Assembly: GCF_000732925.1 (NCBI RefSeq)
Contig: NZ_CP008953.1
Span: 5,270,001-5,334,000, forward strand
Source of the DNA: Amycolatopsis japonica
GTDB taxonomy: Bacteria; Actinomycetota; Actinomycetes; Mycobacteriales; Pseudonocardiaceae
DNA length: 64,000 nt
Reading direction: 5' to 3'
The translations under genes and the position numbers were made by a program. The number at the start of each line of letters is the position of its first letter. Position 1 is the first letter of the stretch. A model generated the notes under the pieces. That model was not told the DNA's origin. It saw only the letters and a list, made by a program, of their open reading frames with translations, and searched no databases. Below are positions 52,823-63,323 of this stretch, piece after piece.

Positions 52823-55084
52823 TTAGTCCATTAGGCGCAGCGCGGGAACAAGGTCACCGGTCTGCACTACGCCCATCCGACGGGTCGCCCTGGTCAGGGC
52901 CACATAAAGATCGTTGAGCCCGCGCGGCGACTCGGCGACGACCTCGTCCGGGGCGACCAGCAGGACCGAATCGAACTCCAGCCCCTTCGCCCGCTCGACC
53001 GGCATCACCGACACCCGGTCCCCCGACTCGCCGAGCGTCTCCGACAGGGCCGGGACCAAGGACGACGGGCACAGCACCGCGACCGTCCCACCGTCCACAG
53101 CGGACAGTTCGGCGTCGACGAGACCGGGCAGTTCCGCGGTGAGCTCCGCCGGGGCCACCGCACGCAACCACGGCTCGAAACCCGTCTCCCGCACCGAAAC
53201 CGGCGCCTCCAGCTCCGGGTTGACGTCGGCGAGCACCCGCGACGCGACGGCCATGATCTCCGCCGGGGTCCGGTAGTTCACGGTCAGTTCTTCGAGCCGC
53301 CAGCGGTCGGCGACGTACGGCGAAAGCACCTCTCCCCACGACTTCGCCCCACCCGCCGCGCCGGTCTGGGCGACGTCGCCGACCAGCGTCATCGACCGGT
53401 TCGGCGACCGGCGCATCAGCAGCCGCCAGTCCATCGCGGTCAGTTCCTGCGCCTCGTCGACGATCACGTGCCCGAAGGTCCAGGTCCGGTCCTGGGCGGC
53501 CCGCTGTGCCGCGGTCATCTCGCTGCGGCGCTGCTGACGTTCGGCGAACAGTTCGGCGTCGAGGACGTCGCCCACCCGCAGCAGTTCCTCGTCGACGATC
53601 TCCTCGTCCTGTTCGAGGATGTCGAGCACGCCTTCCGCGTAGGCGCGGTCCTCCCGCTCGCGGCGGGCGGCCTCGGCGCGGGCGTCGGTGTCGTCCTCGC
53701 CGAGCAGTTCGGCGAGTTCGTCGAGCAACGGGACGTCCGACGGGCTCCACTTCGCGTCCGTCGGGCTGTAGAGATGCTCACGATCGGTGTCCGACAAGGC
53801 TTTCCCCGCCGCGCTGCGTAGCCGTTCGCGGTCGGCGAACAGCTCGTCGAGCACGATCTCCGGGGTGAGTTTGGGCCACAGCCCGTTGATCGCGGCGGCC
53901 ACGTTCTTGTCCGCGGCGACCTCGGCCCGGATGTCCTGGACGTCGCGCGCGTCGAGCAGGTCCTCCCCCAGTTTCCGGGCGGCCTGCCGGGTCAGCGCGT
54001 CGAGGAGGTCCGAGACGAAGATCCTCCGGGCGAGGTTGTGCGGACGGCGCGACCGCCGCGCCCGTGTCCGCGCCTCGGTGCAGGTCTTGCGGTCGAGCAT
54101 GAGGATCTCGCGTTCGAACTCGATCTCCAGCACCGGCTCCGGCACCCGCTGACGATCCCGGACCGCGTTGGCGAGCACGTCGGCCATCACCGGGCGCCCC
54201 TTGATCTCGGCCGCTTCGCGCGTGACCGGCCCGGCGGCGTCCAGCCCCGGGTACAGCTGCCCGATCGTGGCCAGCAGCACCCCGGTCTCGCCCAGCGACG
54301 GCAGGACCTGCCCGATGTAGCGGAGGAACGTGCTGTTCGGCCCGACCACGAGCACGCCGCGCGTGGTGAGCTGCTGGCGATGCGTGTAGAGCAGGTACGC
54401 GGCGCGATGCAGCGCGACGGCGGTCTTGCCGGTGCCCGGCCCGCCCTGGACCACGAGGACGCCGTTCGGCGACGCGCGGATGATGCGGTCCTGCTCGGCC
54501 TGGATGGTGGCGACGATGTCGCTCATCTCGCCGGTGCGGCGGCGCTCCAGCGCGGCCAGCAGAGCCGCCTCGCCCGCGAGCCCGAGGTCCTGGCCCTGGT
54601 CGGCGGCGGAGAGGTCGAGGATCTCGTCGTCGACGCCGACGACCTTCCGGCTCAGCGACCGGATGTGGCGACGCCGCCGGACGCCTTCGGGCGAGGCCGC
54701 GGTGGCGAGGTAGAACGGCCGCGCGACCGGCGCGCGCCAGTCGACCAGCAGCGGGCGGTAGTCGTCGTCCTCGTCGAACAGCCCGAGCCGCCCGATGTAG
54801 GTGGTCTCCTCCGCGTGGTCCGGCAGGAAGTCGAGGCGGCCGAAGCACAGGCCCTGCTCGACGGAGCTCAGCTGGGACAGCCTGTCGGTGTAGAGCGTCG
54901 TGGCGACGTCGCGTTCGGTGCGCGCCTGCGGGGTGCCGCCGGTCAGGCGCAGCGTCTCGTCGAGCCTGCGCTGCGCGTCGACGCGTTCGGTGTCGAGCTT
55001 GCGGTAGAGGGTGGTGACGTACTGCTGCTCGAGCGCGACGTCCTGCTCGAGCGCGTCGAGTTCCCGGTCCGGGGACACGGACAA
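52823..55084 (-). CDS. helR: HelR/HelD-type RNA polymerase recycling ATPase
   Basis: A 753-residue UvrD-like motor. The N-terminal coiled coil (DALEQDVALEQQYVTTLY, residues 8-60) is what HelD inserts into RNA polymerase. Walker A QGGPGTGKTAVALHRAAYLL, VVGPNSTFLRYIGQVLPSLGE, Walker B VIVDEAQELTAMDW, motif III MTLVGDVAQTG and motif VI LYVALTRATRRMG. Class II HelD proteins rescue stalled polymerase and can confer rifamycin tolerance. TTG start at 55084 or GTG 55078. I saw no rifamycin-associated element upstream. Its last codons are duplicated at 52058-52147. Confidence 0.9.
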   Translation of the reverse strand: MSVSPDRELDALEQDVALEQQYVTTLYRKLDTERVDAQRRLDETLRLTGGTPQARTERDVATTLYTDRLSQLSSVEQGLCFGRLDFLPDHAEETTYIGRLGLFDEDDDYRPLLVDWRAPVARPFYLATAASPEGVRRRRHIRSLSRKVVGVDDEILDLSAADQGQDLGLAGEAALLAALERRRTGEMSDIVATIQAEQDRIIRASPNGVLVVQGGPGTGKTAVALHRAAYLLYTHRQQLTTRGVLVVGPNSTFLRYIGQVLPSLGETGVLLATIGQLYPGLDAAGPVTREAAEIKGRPVMADVLANAVRDRQRVPEPVLEIEFEREILMLDRKTCTEARTRARRSRRPHNLARRIFVSDLLDALTRQAARKLGEDLLDARDVQDIRAEVAADKNVAAAINGLWPKLTPEIVLDELFADRERLRSAAGKALSDTDREHLYSPTDAKWSPSDVPLLDELAELLGEDDTDARAEAARREREDRAYAEGVLDILEQDEEIVDEELLRVGDVLDAELFAERQQRRSEMTAAQRAAQDRTWTFGHVIVDEAQELTAMDWRLLMRRSPNRSMTLVGDVAQTGAAGGAKSWGEVLSPYVADRWRLEELTVNYRTPAEIMAVASRVLADVNPELEAPVSVRETGFEPWLRAVAPAELTAELPGLVDAELSAVDGGTVAVLCPSSLVPALSETLGESGDRVSVMPVERAKGLEFDSVLLVAPDEVVAESPRGLNDLYVALTRATRRMGVVQTGDLVPALRLMD
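52838..52912. repeat. Direct repeat, right copy, inside helR 3' end
   Basis: This is the partner of 52073-52147. It covers the last about 30 codons of helR; identity stops just before the codons for the final RLMD. Confidence 0.9.
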
Positions 55085-55147
55085 AGCAGCCTGCTTTCGA
55101 GAGGTGGGACAGGGGCCGAACGAAGTACAACGGCGCCCTCCATCATC

Positions 55148-55408
55148 TCATTCCCGCACGCTCACCCGGGCCAGGAGGAAGGCCGACAGGGACAGGACGG
55201 TCGCCACACCCGCCCACACGACGTTCTCGTGGAGCAGGACGGCGAACGTGGCCGCGATCCCCGCGATGGACTGCGCGACGAACGTCACGAAAGCGGCCGT
55301 GAGCGGGATCGCGGGCACGAGCCACAAGACGATCGTCAAAACGCGCGCCAGCAGGTGGGAGGCCGGCCCGGGTTCGAACGTCCTGAAGGCCCCCTTCAGG
55401 ACGTTCAT
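55148..55408 (-). CDS. Small hypothetical membrane protein
   Basis: Up to 86 residues with two membrane helices (LTIVLWLVPAIPLTAAFVTF and GIAATFAVLLHENVVWAG, then VLSLSAFLLARV). No family recognised. The only ATG (55408) lies inside the palindrome 55380-55432, so the N-terminus would be repeat-encoded; a TTG near 55341 would give about 64 residues. The start is therefore uncertain. Confidence 0.5.
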   Translation of the reverse strand: MNVLKGAFRTFEPGPASHLLARVLTIVLWLVPAIPLTAAFVTFVAQSIAGIAATFAVLLHENVVWAGVATVLSLSAFLLARVSVRE

Positions 55409-55432
55409 CGTCTCAAAGGAGGCCTTCAGGAC
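55380..55432. repeat. Nested palindrome (family E)
   Basis: Arms 55380-55402 and 55411-55432 with a few mismatches. The left arm is itself a perfect hairpin CCTGAAGG-CCC-CCTTCAGG. The centre ACGTTCA is shared with 35898-35942. Confidence 0.78.
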
Positions 55433-55469
55433 AAGCGGGCCGCACGTCCTCGGTGGTCGAGAGGAGCTT

Positions 55470-55529
55470 GGTGTCCCCAATGTGGCATTTGGGACGCTCA
55501 GCGACTCAAATGGGACATTGGGAACCCCT
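55470..55529. repeat. Palindrome (family D), diverged copy
   Basis: Arms 55470-55498 and 55501-55529 match with several mismatches. It shares TCCCCAATG and the GCT/AGC centre with 25649-25717. Confidence 0.7.
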
Positions 55530-55585
55530 CGGCACCCCACCCGCGCCTGCCCGCACCCACCGGCGCCCGAAACCCACCCCAGACA

Positions 55586-55638
55586 CGCGTGAAGGCCTCC
55601 TTCCCGCGGCTCAGCCGAGGGAAGGAGGCCTTCACGCG
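55586..55638. repeat. Nested palindrome (family A) after ctaB
   Basis: 26-bp arms around base 55612, one mismatch, almost the same as 13589-13643 and 36170-36224. It ends 8 bp beyond the ctaB stop and may be its terminator. Confidence 0.88.
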
Positions 55639-55646
55639 CTACAAGA

Positions 55647-56627
55647 TCAGAAAGGCAGCCCGATGGCGGGCAACCCGATCGCCGAGTCCACCGCCAACGC
55701 GACGAACACGATCATCAGGTACGTGTTCGACCGGTGGAACAGCGACATCGGCTTGGTCTCCTCGCCGCGCCGCACCGCCGCGTTCAGGCTGTGCGCGTAG
55801 AAGAGGAACCAGCCGCCCGCCAGGATGGCGAACGTCGTGTAGATCCAGCTCGTCACCGGGACCAGCAGCAGCGTCCACGCGACCATCACCCACGAGTAGA
55901 TGACGATCTGCCGCGCCACGTGCTGCGGGGTGGCGACCACCGGCAGCATCGGCACGCCGGCGCGCTCGTAGTCGTCGCGGTACTTCATGCCCAGCGCCCA
56001 GGTGTGCGGCGGGGTCCAGAAGAAGATGACACCGAACATCACGAACGCGGGCCACTCGACGGTGCCGGTGACGGCGGCCCAGCCGATGACGACCGGCATG
56101 CAGCCCGCCGCGCCGCCCCAGACCACGTTCTGTGACGTACGCCGCTTCAACACCAGCGTGTAGACGAAGATGTAGAAGAGGATCGTCACGATCGCGAGGA
56201 TCGCCGAGAGCAGGTTCACCGTGAAATAGAGCACGACGAACGACAGGACGCCGAGCACGAGACCGAAGATCAGCGCGCCGCGCCGGGGAACGGATTCCTT
56301 CACCAGCGGCCGGCGCTTCGTGCGGTTCATCACCTTGTCGATGTCCGCGTCGATGACGCAGTTCAAGGCGTTGGCACTGCCGGCGGCCATGGTGCCGCCC
56401 ACGAGCGTCGCGAGAACCAGCCACGGGGACGGGATTTCCCGGCCAGCCAGGAACATCGCGGGAATCGTGGTGACGAGGAGGAGCTCGATCACCCTGGGCT
56501 TCGCGAGGGCGGCGTACGCGCCGACGACCTGGCGGATTGTTCGCCGGCCACCGTGCGGTCGTTCACCGGTCGGATGTACGGCGCTGGTGCTGTCACTGCG
56601 TCCGTGCGCAGCGTTCACCAACGACAT
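55647..56627 (-). CDS. ctaB: Protoheme IX farnesyltransferase (heme O synthase)
   Basis: A 326-residue UbiA-family membrane enzyme that adds a farnesyl group to heme [39 protein letters not shown] (first Asp-rich site) and [19 protein letters not shown] (second) with about nine helices. ATG 56627 has GGGAG before it; the frame to 56663 is less likely. It feeds ctaA. It is divergent from tkt. Confidence 0.94.
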   Translation of the reverse strand: MSLVNAAHGRSDSTSAVHPTGERPHGGRRTIRQVVGAYAALAKPRVIELLLVTTIPAMFLAGREIPSPWLVLATLVGGTMAAGSANALNCVIDADIDKVMNRTKRRPLVKESVPRRGALIFGLVLGVLSFVVLYFTVNLLSAILAIVTILFYIFVYTLVLKRRTSQNVVWGGAAGCMPVVIGWAAVTGTVEWPAFVMFGVIFFWTPPHTWALGMKYRDDYERAGVPMLPVVATPQHVARQIVIYSWVMVAWTLLLVPVTSWIYTTFAILAGGWFLFYAHSLNAAVRRGEETKPMSLFHRSNTYLMIVFVALAVDSAIGLPAIGLPF

Positions 56628-56925
56628 TTCACTCCCTGCGTCAGTTTTCGGGGCGGGGTCCACCAGGCTTCCGGGTGATGTGGCGGCCCCGGATCCCGTG
56701 TTCTGAACCCTTCCCCGATGTTAGACGTGCTGTTTCCAGAGGGTGATCGCGGGTCCTCGACCGGCCGAACCATTAGGCTGGCCGCGGTAGCTCGCGGCGT
56801 GCCCCTGCGAACGGCCCGGAGCAGGAATATCGTCCCTTCCGGATCGATTGAGATTAGTAGCGGTACACGTGGGTTATCCACGAGGGAAGAGAAGCCACAA
56901 CCTGATGACGGGGAGTTCGAGTTCA
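56628..56925. other. Divergent promoter region of ctaB and tkt
   Basis: No gene is supported in these 298 bp. Both operons must start here. I see no strong palindrome or riboswitch-like structure; a GGGAAGAG and a GGGAG precede the two candidate tkt starts. Confidence 0.6.
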
Positions 56926-59028
56926 GTGTCCGAAACCGCCTCTACCAGCGAGAAGAACCCACTCCTCCGGCGCAACGTGCCCGCCGACTGGACCGAGAAC
57001 GACACGCGGGCCGTCGACACCGTGCGGGTGCTCGCCGCGGACGCGGTCGAGAACTGCGGCAGCGGTCACCCCGGTACCGCGATGAGCCTGGCGCCGCTCG
57101 CGTACACGCTCTTCCAGCGGACGCTGCGTCATGACCCGGCGGACCCCGAGTGGCCCGCCCGTGACCGCTTCATCCTCTCCGCCGGTCACTCGAGCCTCAC
57201 CCTCTACATCCAGCTGTACCTCGCCGGGTTCGGCCTGGAGCTGGAAGACCTGAAGCAGCTGCGCAAGTGGGACTCGAAGACCCCGGGCCACCCGGAGTAC
57301 CGCCACACCAAGGGCGTCGAGACCACCACCGGCCCGCTCGGCCAGGGCCTGGCCAACGCGGTCGGCATGGCGATGGCGGCCCGCCGCGAGCGCGGCCTGC
57401 TGGACCCGGACGCCCCGCAGGGCGAGAGCATCTTCGACCACTACGTCTACGTGATCGCCTCCGACGGTGACATCGAAGAGGGCGTCACCGCCGAGGCCTC
57501 GTCGATCGCCGGCCGCCAGGAGCTGGGCAACCTGATCGTCTTCTGGGACGACAACGAGATCTCGATCGAGGACGACACCAAGATCGCCCTCTCCGAGGAC
57601 GTCGTGAAGCGCTACGAGGCCTACGGGTGGCACACCCAGGTCGTCGAGGGTGGCGAGGACGTCGTCGCGATCGAAGAGGCCATCAAGGCCGCGAAGGCCG
57701 AGACCGAGCGCCCGTCGTTCATCGCGCTGAAGACCGTCATCGGGTACCCGGCGCCGAAGAAGATGGGCACCGGCAAGGCCCACGGCGCCGCGCTCGGCGC
57801 CGAAGAGGTCGCCGCGGTCAAGGAGATCCTCGGCTTCGACCCGGAGCGGACCTTCCAGGTCGACGACGAGGTCATCGCGCACACCCGCCAGGCCGTCGAC
57901 CGCGGCAAGACCGCCCGCGCCGAATGGCAGGAGAAGTTCGAGGCGTGGGGCGCCGCCAACCCGGAGCGCAAGAAGATCGCGGACCGGATGTCCACCCGCT
58001 CACTGCCCGAGGGCTTCGCGGACAACCTGCCGACGTGGGAGCCGGACGCCAAGGGCATCGCGACCCGCAAGGCCTCCGGTGAGGTGCTCAACGCGCTCGC
58101 CGAGCCGCTTCCCGAGCTGTGGGGCGGTTCCGCGGACCTCGCGGAGAGCAACAACACCACCATGAAGGGGGCCGACTCGTTCGGCCCGGAGAAGGCTTCC
58201 ACCGACATGTGGAAGACCAGCCCGTACGGCCGGACGCTGCACTTCGGCATCCGCGAGCACGCGATGGGCTCGATCCTCAACGGCATCGCGCTGCACGGCG
58301 GCACCCGCCCCTACGGCGCGACGTTCCTGATCTTCTCCGACTACATGCGCCCGCCCGTCCGGCTGGCCGCGCTGATGAAGGCGCCGGTCACCTACGTGTG
58401 GACGCACGACTCGATCGGCCTGGGCGAGGACGGCCCCACCCACCAGCCGATCGAGCAGCTCTCCTCGCTGCGCGCGATCCCCGGCCTCAACGTCGTCCGC
58501 CCGGCGGACGCCAACGAGACCGCGTACGCGTGGAAGGCCGTCCTGGAGGACGTCCACCACCCGTCGGGTCTCGCGCTCACCCGGCAGAACGTGCCGGTGC
58601 TGGAGGGCACCAGCGCCGAAGGCGTCAAGCGGGGCGGTTACGTCCTCGCCGAGGCGTCCAACGGCAGCCCCGAGGTCGTGCTGATCGCGACCGGCTCCGA
58701 GGTCCAGCTGGCCGTCGAGGCCCGCAAGACCCTCGAAGCCGACGGCATCCCGGCGAGCGTCGTCTCGATGCCGTGTGTCGAGTGGTTCGACGCGCAGGAC
58801 CAGTCCTACAAGGACTCGGTCATCCCGCCGTCGGTCAAGGCACGCGTCTCCGTCGAAGCCGGTATCGCCCAGTCGTGGCACCGCTTCACCGGTGACGCCG
58901 GGGTGAACGTTTCGATCGAGCACTTCGGTGCGTCGGCCGACGCCGCCACACTGTTCCGTGAGTTCGGTTTCACCGCGGAGGCAGTCGTCGAGGCCGCCCG
59001 TCGCTCGATCGCCAACACCAAGAACTGA
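56926..59028 (+). CDS. tkt: Transketolase
   Basis: A 700-residue TPP enzyme of the pentose phosphate pathway. [54 protein letters not shown] with the TPP/metal site, [39 protein letters not shown] and [11 protein letters not shown] are all typical. GTG 56926 (GGGAG 10 bp upstream) gives family length; ATG 56905 is the alternative. First gene of tkt-tal-pgi-zwf-opcA. Confidence 0.95.
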   Translation: MSETASTSEKNPLLRRNVPADWTENDTRAVDTVRVLAADAVENCGSGHPGTAMSLAPLAYTLFQRTLRHDPADPEWPARDRFILSAGHSSLTLYIQLYLAGFGLELEDLKQLRKWDSKTPGHPEYRHTKGVETTTGPLGQGLANAVGMAMAARRERGLLDPDAPQGESIFDHYVYVIASDGDIEEGVTAEASSIAGRQELGNLIVFWDDNEISIEDDTKIALSEDVVKRYEAYGWHTQVVEGGEDVVAIEEAIKAAKAETERPSFIALKTVIGYPAPKKMGTGKAHGAALGAEEVAAVKEILGFDPERTFQVDDEVIAHTRQAVDRGKTARAEWQEKFEAWGAANPERKKIADRMSTRSLPEGFADNLPTWEPDAKGIATRKASGEVLNALAEPLPELWGGSADLAESNNTTMKGADSFGPEKASTDMWKTSPYGRTLHFGIREHAMGSILNGIALHGGTRPYGATFLIFSDYMRPPVRLAALMKAPVTYVWTHDSIGLGEDGPTHQPIEQLSSLRAIPGLNVVRPADANETAYAWKAVLEDVHHPSGLALTRQNVPVLEGTSAEGVKRGGYVLAEASNGSPEVVLIATGSEVQLAVEARKTLEADGIPASVVSMPCVEWFDAQDQSYKDSVIPPSVKARVSVEAGIAQSWHRFTGDAGVNVSIEHFGASADAATLFREFGFTAEAVVEAARRSIANTKN

Positions 59029-59038
59029 AGGGGAAAGC

Positions 59039-60151
59039 ATGAGCAACGACAAGCTCGCGCAGCTGTCCGAGGCCGGGGTGTCGATCTGGCTCGACGACCT
59101 GTCCCGTGAGCGCCTGAACACCGGCAACCTCGCCGACCTGATCCGCGACAAGCACGTCGTGGGCGTGACGACCAACCCGACGATCTTCGCCAACGCGATG
59201 TCGAAGGGCGAGGCGTACGACGAGCAGACCAAGGAGCTCGCCGCCCGCGGCGCCGACGTCGAGGCCACCATCCGTGAGCTGACCACCACCGACGTGCGCA
59301 ACGCCGCGGACCTGTTCCGCGACGTCTACACCGCCACGAACGGGGTCGACGGCCGGGTGTCCATCGAGGTGGACCCGCGGCTGGCCAAGGACTCCGACAA
59401 GACGGTGGCCGAGGCGCAGGACCTGTGGAAGACCGTGGACCGGCCGAACGTGCTGATCAAGATCCCGGCCACCGAAGAGGGTCTCCCGGCGATCACCAAG
59501 ACCCTTGCCGAGGGCATCAGCGTCAACGTCACGCTGATCTTCTCGGTCGAGCGGTACCGGGCGGTCATCGAGGCCTACTTCGCCGGACTGGAGCAGGCGA
59601 AGGCCAACGGCCACGACCTCAAGGGCATCCACTCGGTCGCGTCGTTCTTCGTGTCCCGTGTGGACACCGAGATCGACAAGCGCCTCGACGCGATCGGTAC
59701 CGACGCGGCCACCGCCCTGCGCGGCGAGGCCGCCATCGCCAACGCGCGGCTCGCGTACGCGGCGTTCGAGGAGCTGTTCGCTTCGGACCGCTGGAAGGCG
59801 CTCGCCGAGGCCGGCGCGAACCCGCAGCGTCCGCTGTGGGCCTCCACCGGCGTGAAGGACCCGCAGTACTCCGACACCCGCTACGTGGACCAGCTCGTCG
59901 TCAAGGACACGGTCAACACGATGCCGGAGAAGACCCTCGACGCCGCGGGCGACCACGCCGAGATCACCGGCGACACGGTGACCGGCAAGGGCCCGGACGC
60001 GCAGGTCGTCTTCGACAAGCTGCGTGTGGTCGGCATCGACATCGACGACGTGTTCAAGGTCCTCGAGGACGAGGGCGTGGAGAAGTTCGAGAAGTCGTGG
60101 ACCGAGCTTCTCGAGACCGTCACCGGGCAGCTGGCAAAGGCGAAGGACTGA
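59039..60151 (+). CDS. tal: Transaldolase
   Basis: A 370-residue actinobacterial-type transaldolase. [44 protein letters not shown] holds the Schiff-base Lys, [14 protein letters not shown], and [18 protein letters not shown]. The start follows AAGGGGAAAGC, 10 bp after the tkt stop. Confidence 0.95.
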   Translation: MSNDKLAQLSEAGVSIWLDDLSRERLNTGNLADLIRDKHVVGVTTNPTIFANAMSKGEAYDEQTKELAARGADVEATIRELTTTDVRNAADLFRDVYTATNGVDGRVSIEVDPRLAKDSDKTVAEAQDLWKTVDRPNVLIKIPATEEGLPAITKTLAEGISVNVTLIFSVERYRAVIEAYFAGLEQAKANGHDLKGIHSVASFFVSRVDTEIDKRLDAIGTDAATALRGEAAIANARLAYAAFEELFASDRWKALAEAGANPQRPLWASTGVKDPQYSDTRYVDQLVVKDTVNTMPEKTLDAAGDHAEITGDTVTGKGPDAQVVFDKLRVVGIDIDDVFKVLEDEGVEKFEKSWTELLETVTGQLAKAKD

Positions 60152-60159
60152 TCTGGACC

Positions 60160-61797
60160 ATGGCAGGGGAAACGACCGGCGTCGAAATCGTCGACGCCGC
60201 CCTGGCCAGCGAAGCCGCTCCGTTCGCGGAGCGGCTCGTCGCCGACCAGGTCGCATCGAAACTGGCGTCCCAGGACGCCACACTGTGGGGTCCCGAAGCC
60301 GAGTCCGAAGCGTCGATCCGTCTCTCGTGGACGACGCTGCACAAGTCCTCGCGGCCGTTGATCGGCGAGATCGAGGCACTGCGGACCGACCTGCGTTCCG
60401 AGGGCGTCGACCGCGTCGTCCTCGCGGGCATGGGCGGTTCGTCGCTGGCCCCCGAGGTCATCACCGCGACCGACGGCGTCCCGCTGACGGTCCTCGACAC
60501 CACCGACCCGGGTCAGGTCGCCGACGCGCTCGCCGGTGACCTGGAGCGGACGGTCATCGTCGTGTCGTCGAAATCCGGCGGCACCGTCGAGACCGACAGC
60601 CACCGGCGGATCTTCGCGAAGGCCTTCGCCGACGCGGGCATCGACGCGGCCCGGCGGATCGTGGTCGTCACCGACCCCGGTTCGCCGTTCGCGGAACTGT
60701 CCGAAAAGGAGGGTTACCGCAAGGTCTTCCTCGCCGACCCGAACGTCGGCGGCCGCTACTCGGCGCTGACCGCGTTCGGGCTCGTCCCGGCCGGGCTCGC
60801 CGGCGCGGACGTCGCCCGCCTGCTCGACCAGGCCGCTTCGGTGGCCGACGAGCTGGCCGCCGACTCCGTCGACAACCCCGCGGTCAAGCTCGCGGCGGCG
60901 TGGGGTGCGGCGCACGAAAAGAAGGGTGCCGAGAAGCTCGTCATCGCCACAGTGCCATCTAAAGAGGGGGGCTCCGTACTCAAGGGCTTCGCCGACTGGG
61001 CGGAGCAGCTGATCGCCGAGTCCACCGGCAAGCAGGGCACCGGTCTCCTGCCGGTCGCCGTCGAGGGCCCGGACTCCCCCGGTTTCGCCGACGCCAAGGG
61101 CGACGCCACCCCGGTGGCCGTCGGCCAGGCGGAAGGCGCGGCGAAGATCTCCGTGACCGGCTCGCTCGGCGCGCAGTTCCTGCTGTGGGAGTTCGCCACC
61201 GCGCTCGCCGGACGGCTGCTCGGGATCAACCCGTTCGACCAGCCCGACGTCGAGGCCGCCAAGAAGGCCGCGCGTTCGCTGCTCGACAACCCGGACAAGC
61301 TCAAGGGCGGCGACGAGCCGTCCACTGTGGACGGCGCGGTCGAGGTGTTCGGCTCGGAAGGAGTCGTCACGGACGGGAAGCTCGCGGACATCCTGCGGGC
61401 TTTCTTCGATTCCGCGCCGGAAACCGGCTACATCGCGGTGCAGGCGTACCTCGACCGGCTCGACGACGCGTCGACGGCCGTCCTGCGCGGCGAGATCGCC
61501 AAGCGGACCGGCCGCCAGACCACCTTCGGGTGGGGGCCGCGGTTCCTGCACTCGACCGGGCAGTACCACAAGGGCGGGCACCAGAACGGTGTCTTCCTGC
61601 AGATCACCGGCGCCGTCGAGGACGATCTCGACGTCCCGGACCGGCCGTACACCCTCGGCGTCCTGCAGCACGCGCAGGCGCTGGGTGACGGCCAGGTGCT
61701 CGCCGAGCACGGTCGTCCGGTGCTGCGCCTGCACCTCACCGACCGGGCCGCCGGCCTGGCCGAACTGGTCCGCGCGGTACAGGAGGCCGGCGAGTGA
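60160..61797 (+). CDS. pgi: Glucose-6-phosphate isomerase
   Basis: A 545-residue protein of the SIS-type PGI family. VLAGMGGSSLAPEVIT, VVSSKSGGTVETDSH (phosphosugar loop), FGWGPRFLHSTGQYHKGGHQNG (active-site His) and PYTLGVLQHAQALGDG. It interconverts G6P and F6P, linking glycolysis and the pentose phosphate pathway. As I remember it, the mycobacterial cluster lacks pgi at this place. zwf starts within its stop (GTGA). Confidence 0.93.
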   Translation: MAGETTGVEIVDAALASEAAPFAERLVADQVASKLASQDATLWGPEAESEASIRLSWTTLHKSSRPLIGEIEALRTDLRSEGVDRVVLAGMGGSSLAPEVITATDGVPLTVLDTTDPGQVADALAGDLERTVIVVSSKSGGTVETDSHRRIFAKAFADAGIDAARRIVVVTDPGSPFAELSEKEGYRKVFLADPNVGGRYSALTAFGLVPAGLAGADVARLLDQAASVADELAADSVDNPAVKLAAAWGAAHEKKGAEKLVIATVPSKEGGSVLKGFADWAEQLIAESTGKQGTGLLPVAVEGPDSPGFADAKGDATPVAVGQAEGAAKISVTGSLGAQFLLWEFATALAGRLLGINPFDQPDVEAAKKAARSLLDNPDKLKGGDEPSTVDGAVEVFGSEGVVTDGKLADILRAFFDSAPETGYIAVQAYLDRLDDASTAVLRGEIAKRTGRQTTFGWGPRFLHSTGQYHKGGHQNGVFLQITGAVEDDLDVPDRPYTLGVLQHAQALGDGQVLAEHGRPVLRLHLTDRAAGLAELVRAVQEAGE

Positions 61798-63323
61798 CAC
61801 GAGCCTGGAACAACCCGCTGCGCGACCCGCGCGACAAGCGGCTGCCGCGGATCGCCGGACCGTCCAGCCTGGTCATCTTCGGCGTGACCGGTGACCTCGC
61901 CCGCAAGAAGCTGATGCCGGCGATCTACGACCTCGCCCACCGCGGGCTGCTGCCCGCCGGCTTCTCGCTGGTCGGATTCGCCCGCCGGGACTGGGAGCAC
62001 CAGGACTTCGGCGAGCTCGTGCACGACTCGGTCAAGGAGCACGCGCGGACGCCGTTCAAGGAGTCGGTGTGGAACCGGCTCGCCGAAGGCATCCGGTTCG
62101 TCCAGGGCACCTTCGACGACGACGACGCCTTCGACCGGCTCGCGCAGACGGTCAAGGACCTCGACGCCGAGCGTGGCACCGGTGGCAACACCGCGTTCTA
62201 CCTGTCGATCCCGCCGAGCGCGTTCCCGGTGGTGACCAAGCAGCTCGCCCGCTCCGGCCTCGCCGACGCGAGCGAGGACACTTGGCGCCGCGTCGTCATC
62301 GAGAAGCCGTTCGGCCGCGATCTCAAGAGCGCCAAGGAGCTCAACGAGATCGTGAACGACGTCTTCCCCGAGGAGTCGGTGTTCCGTATCGACCACTACC
62401 TCGGCAAGGAGACGGTGCAGAACCTGCTGGCGCTGCGTTTCGCGAACCAGCTGTTCGAGCCGATCTGGAACGCCAACTACGTCGACCACGTGCAGATCAC
62501 CATGGCCGAGGACATCGGCCTCGGCGGCCGCGCGGGGTACTACGACGGCATCGGCGCCGCGCGCGACGTCATCCAGAACCACCTGTTGCAGCTCCTCGCG
62601 CTGACCGCGATGGAGGAGCCGGTCTCGTTCGCTCCCCGCGCCCTCCGCGCGGAGAAGGTCAAGGTGCTTTCGGCGACGAAGCCCCTCGGTCCGCTCGACG
62701 AGACCACCGCGCGCGGGCAGTACGCGGGCGGCTGGCAGGGCGGCATGAAGGTGCCGGGTCTGCTGCAGGAAGGCGGTTTCGCGAAGGACTCGACCACCGA
62801 GACCTACGCCGCGGTGACGCTGGAGGTGCAGAACCGCCGCTGGGCGGGCGTGCCGTTCTACCTGCGCACCGGCAAACGGCTGGGCCGCCGGGTCACCGAG
62901 ATCGCCGTGGTGTTCAAGCGGGCGCCGCATCTGCCGTTCGACTCGACCTCGACCGAGGAGCTGGGCCAGAACGCCCTGGTGATCCGGGTGCAGCCCGACG
63001 AGGGCATCACGCTGCGGTTCGGGTCGAAGGTGCCGGGGACCACGATGGAGGTCCGCGACGTCACGATGGACTTCGGTTACGGGCACGCCTTCACCGAGTC
63101 GTCCCCGGAGGCCTACGAGCGGCTCATCCTGGACGTGCTGCTCGGCGAACCGTCGCTGTTCCCGGTGAACGAAGAGGTCGAGCTGTCCTGGGAGATCCTG
63201 GACCCGATCCTCGACCATTGGGCCAAGAAGGGCGCGCCCGAGGCGTACCCGCCCGGTTCGTGGGGACCGCCGTCCGCCGATGAGATGCTGGAACGTACCG
63301 GCCGGAACTGGAGGCGTCCGTGA
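61794..63323 (+). CDS. zwf: Glucose-6-phosphate dehydrogenase
   Basis: A 509-residue NADP or F420-independent G6PD. FGVTGDLARKKLMPAIYDLAHRG is the dinucleotide fold; VVIEKPFGRDLKSAKELN and RIDHYLGKETVQNLLALRFAN hold the catalytic His/Lys. It makes NADPH and 6-phosphogluconolactone. GTG start overlaps pgi by 4 bp; stop overlaps opcA. Confidence 0.96.
   Translation: MTRAWNNPLRDPRDKRLPRIAGPSSLVIFGVTGDLARKKLMPAIYDLAHRGLLPAGFSLVGFARRDWEHQDFGELVHDSVKEHARTPFKESVWNRLAEGIRFVQGTFDDDDAFDRLAQTVKDLDAERGTGGNTAFYLSIPPSAFPVVTKQLARSGLADASEDTWRRVVIEKPFGRDLKSAKELNEIVNDVFPEESVFRIDHYLGKETVQNLLALRFANQLFEPIWNANYVDHVQITMAEDIGLGGRAGYYDGIGAARDVIQNHLLQLLALTAMEEPVSFAPRALRAEKVKVLSATKPLGPLDETTARGQYAGGWQGGMKVPGLLQEGGFAKDSTTETYAAVTLEVQNRRWAGVPFYLRTGKRLGRRVTEIAVVFKRAPHLPFDSTSTEELGQNALVIRVQPDEGITLRFGSKVPGTTMEVRDVTMDFGYGHAFTESSPEAYERLILDVLLGEPSLFPVNEEVELSWEILDPILDHWAKKGAPEAYPPGSWGPPSADEMLERTGRNWRRP

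Noticed and set aside
55085-55147. Rifamycin-associated element upstream of helR
   Set aside because: I looked for the GGGGC/GGCCCC-type inverted repeat and did not see it.
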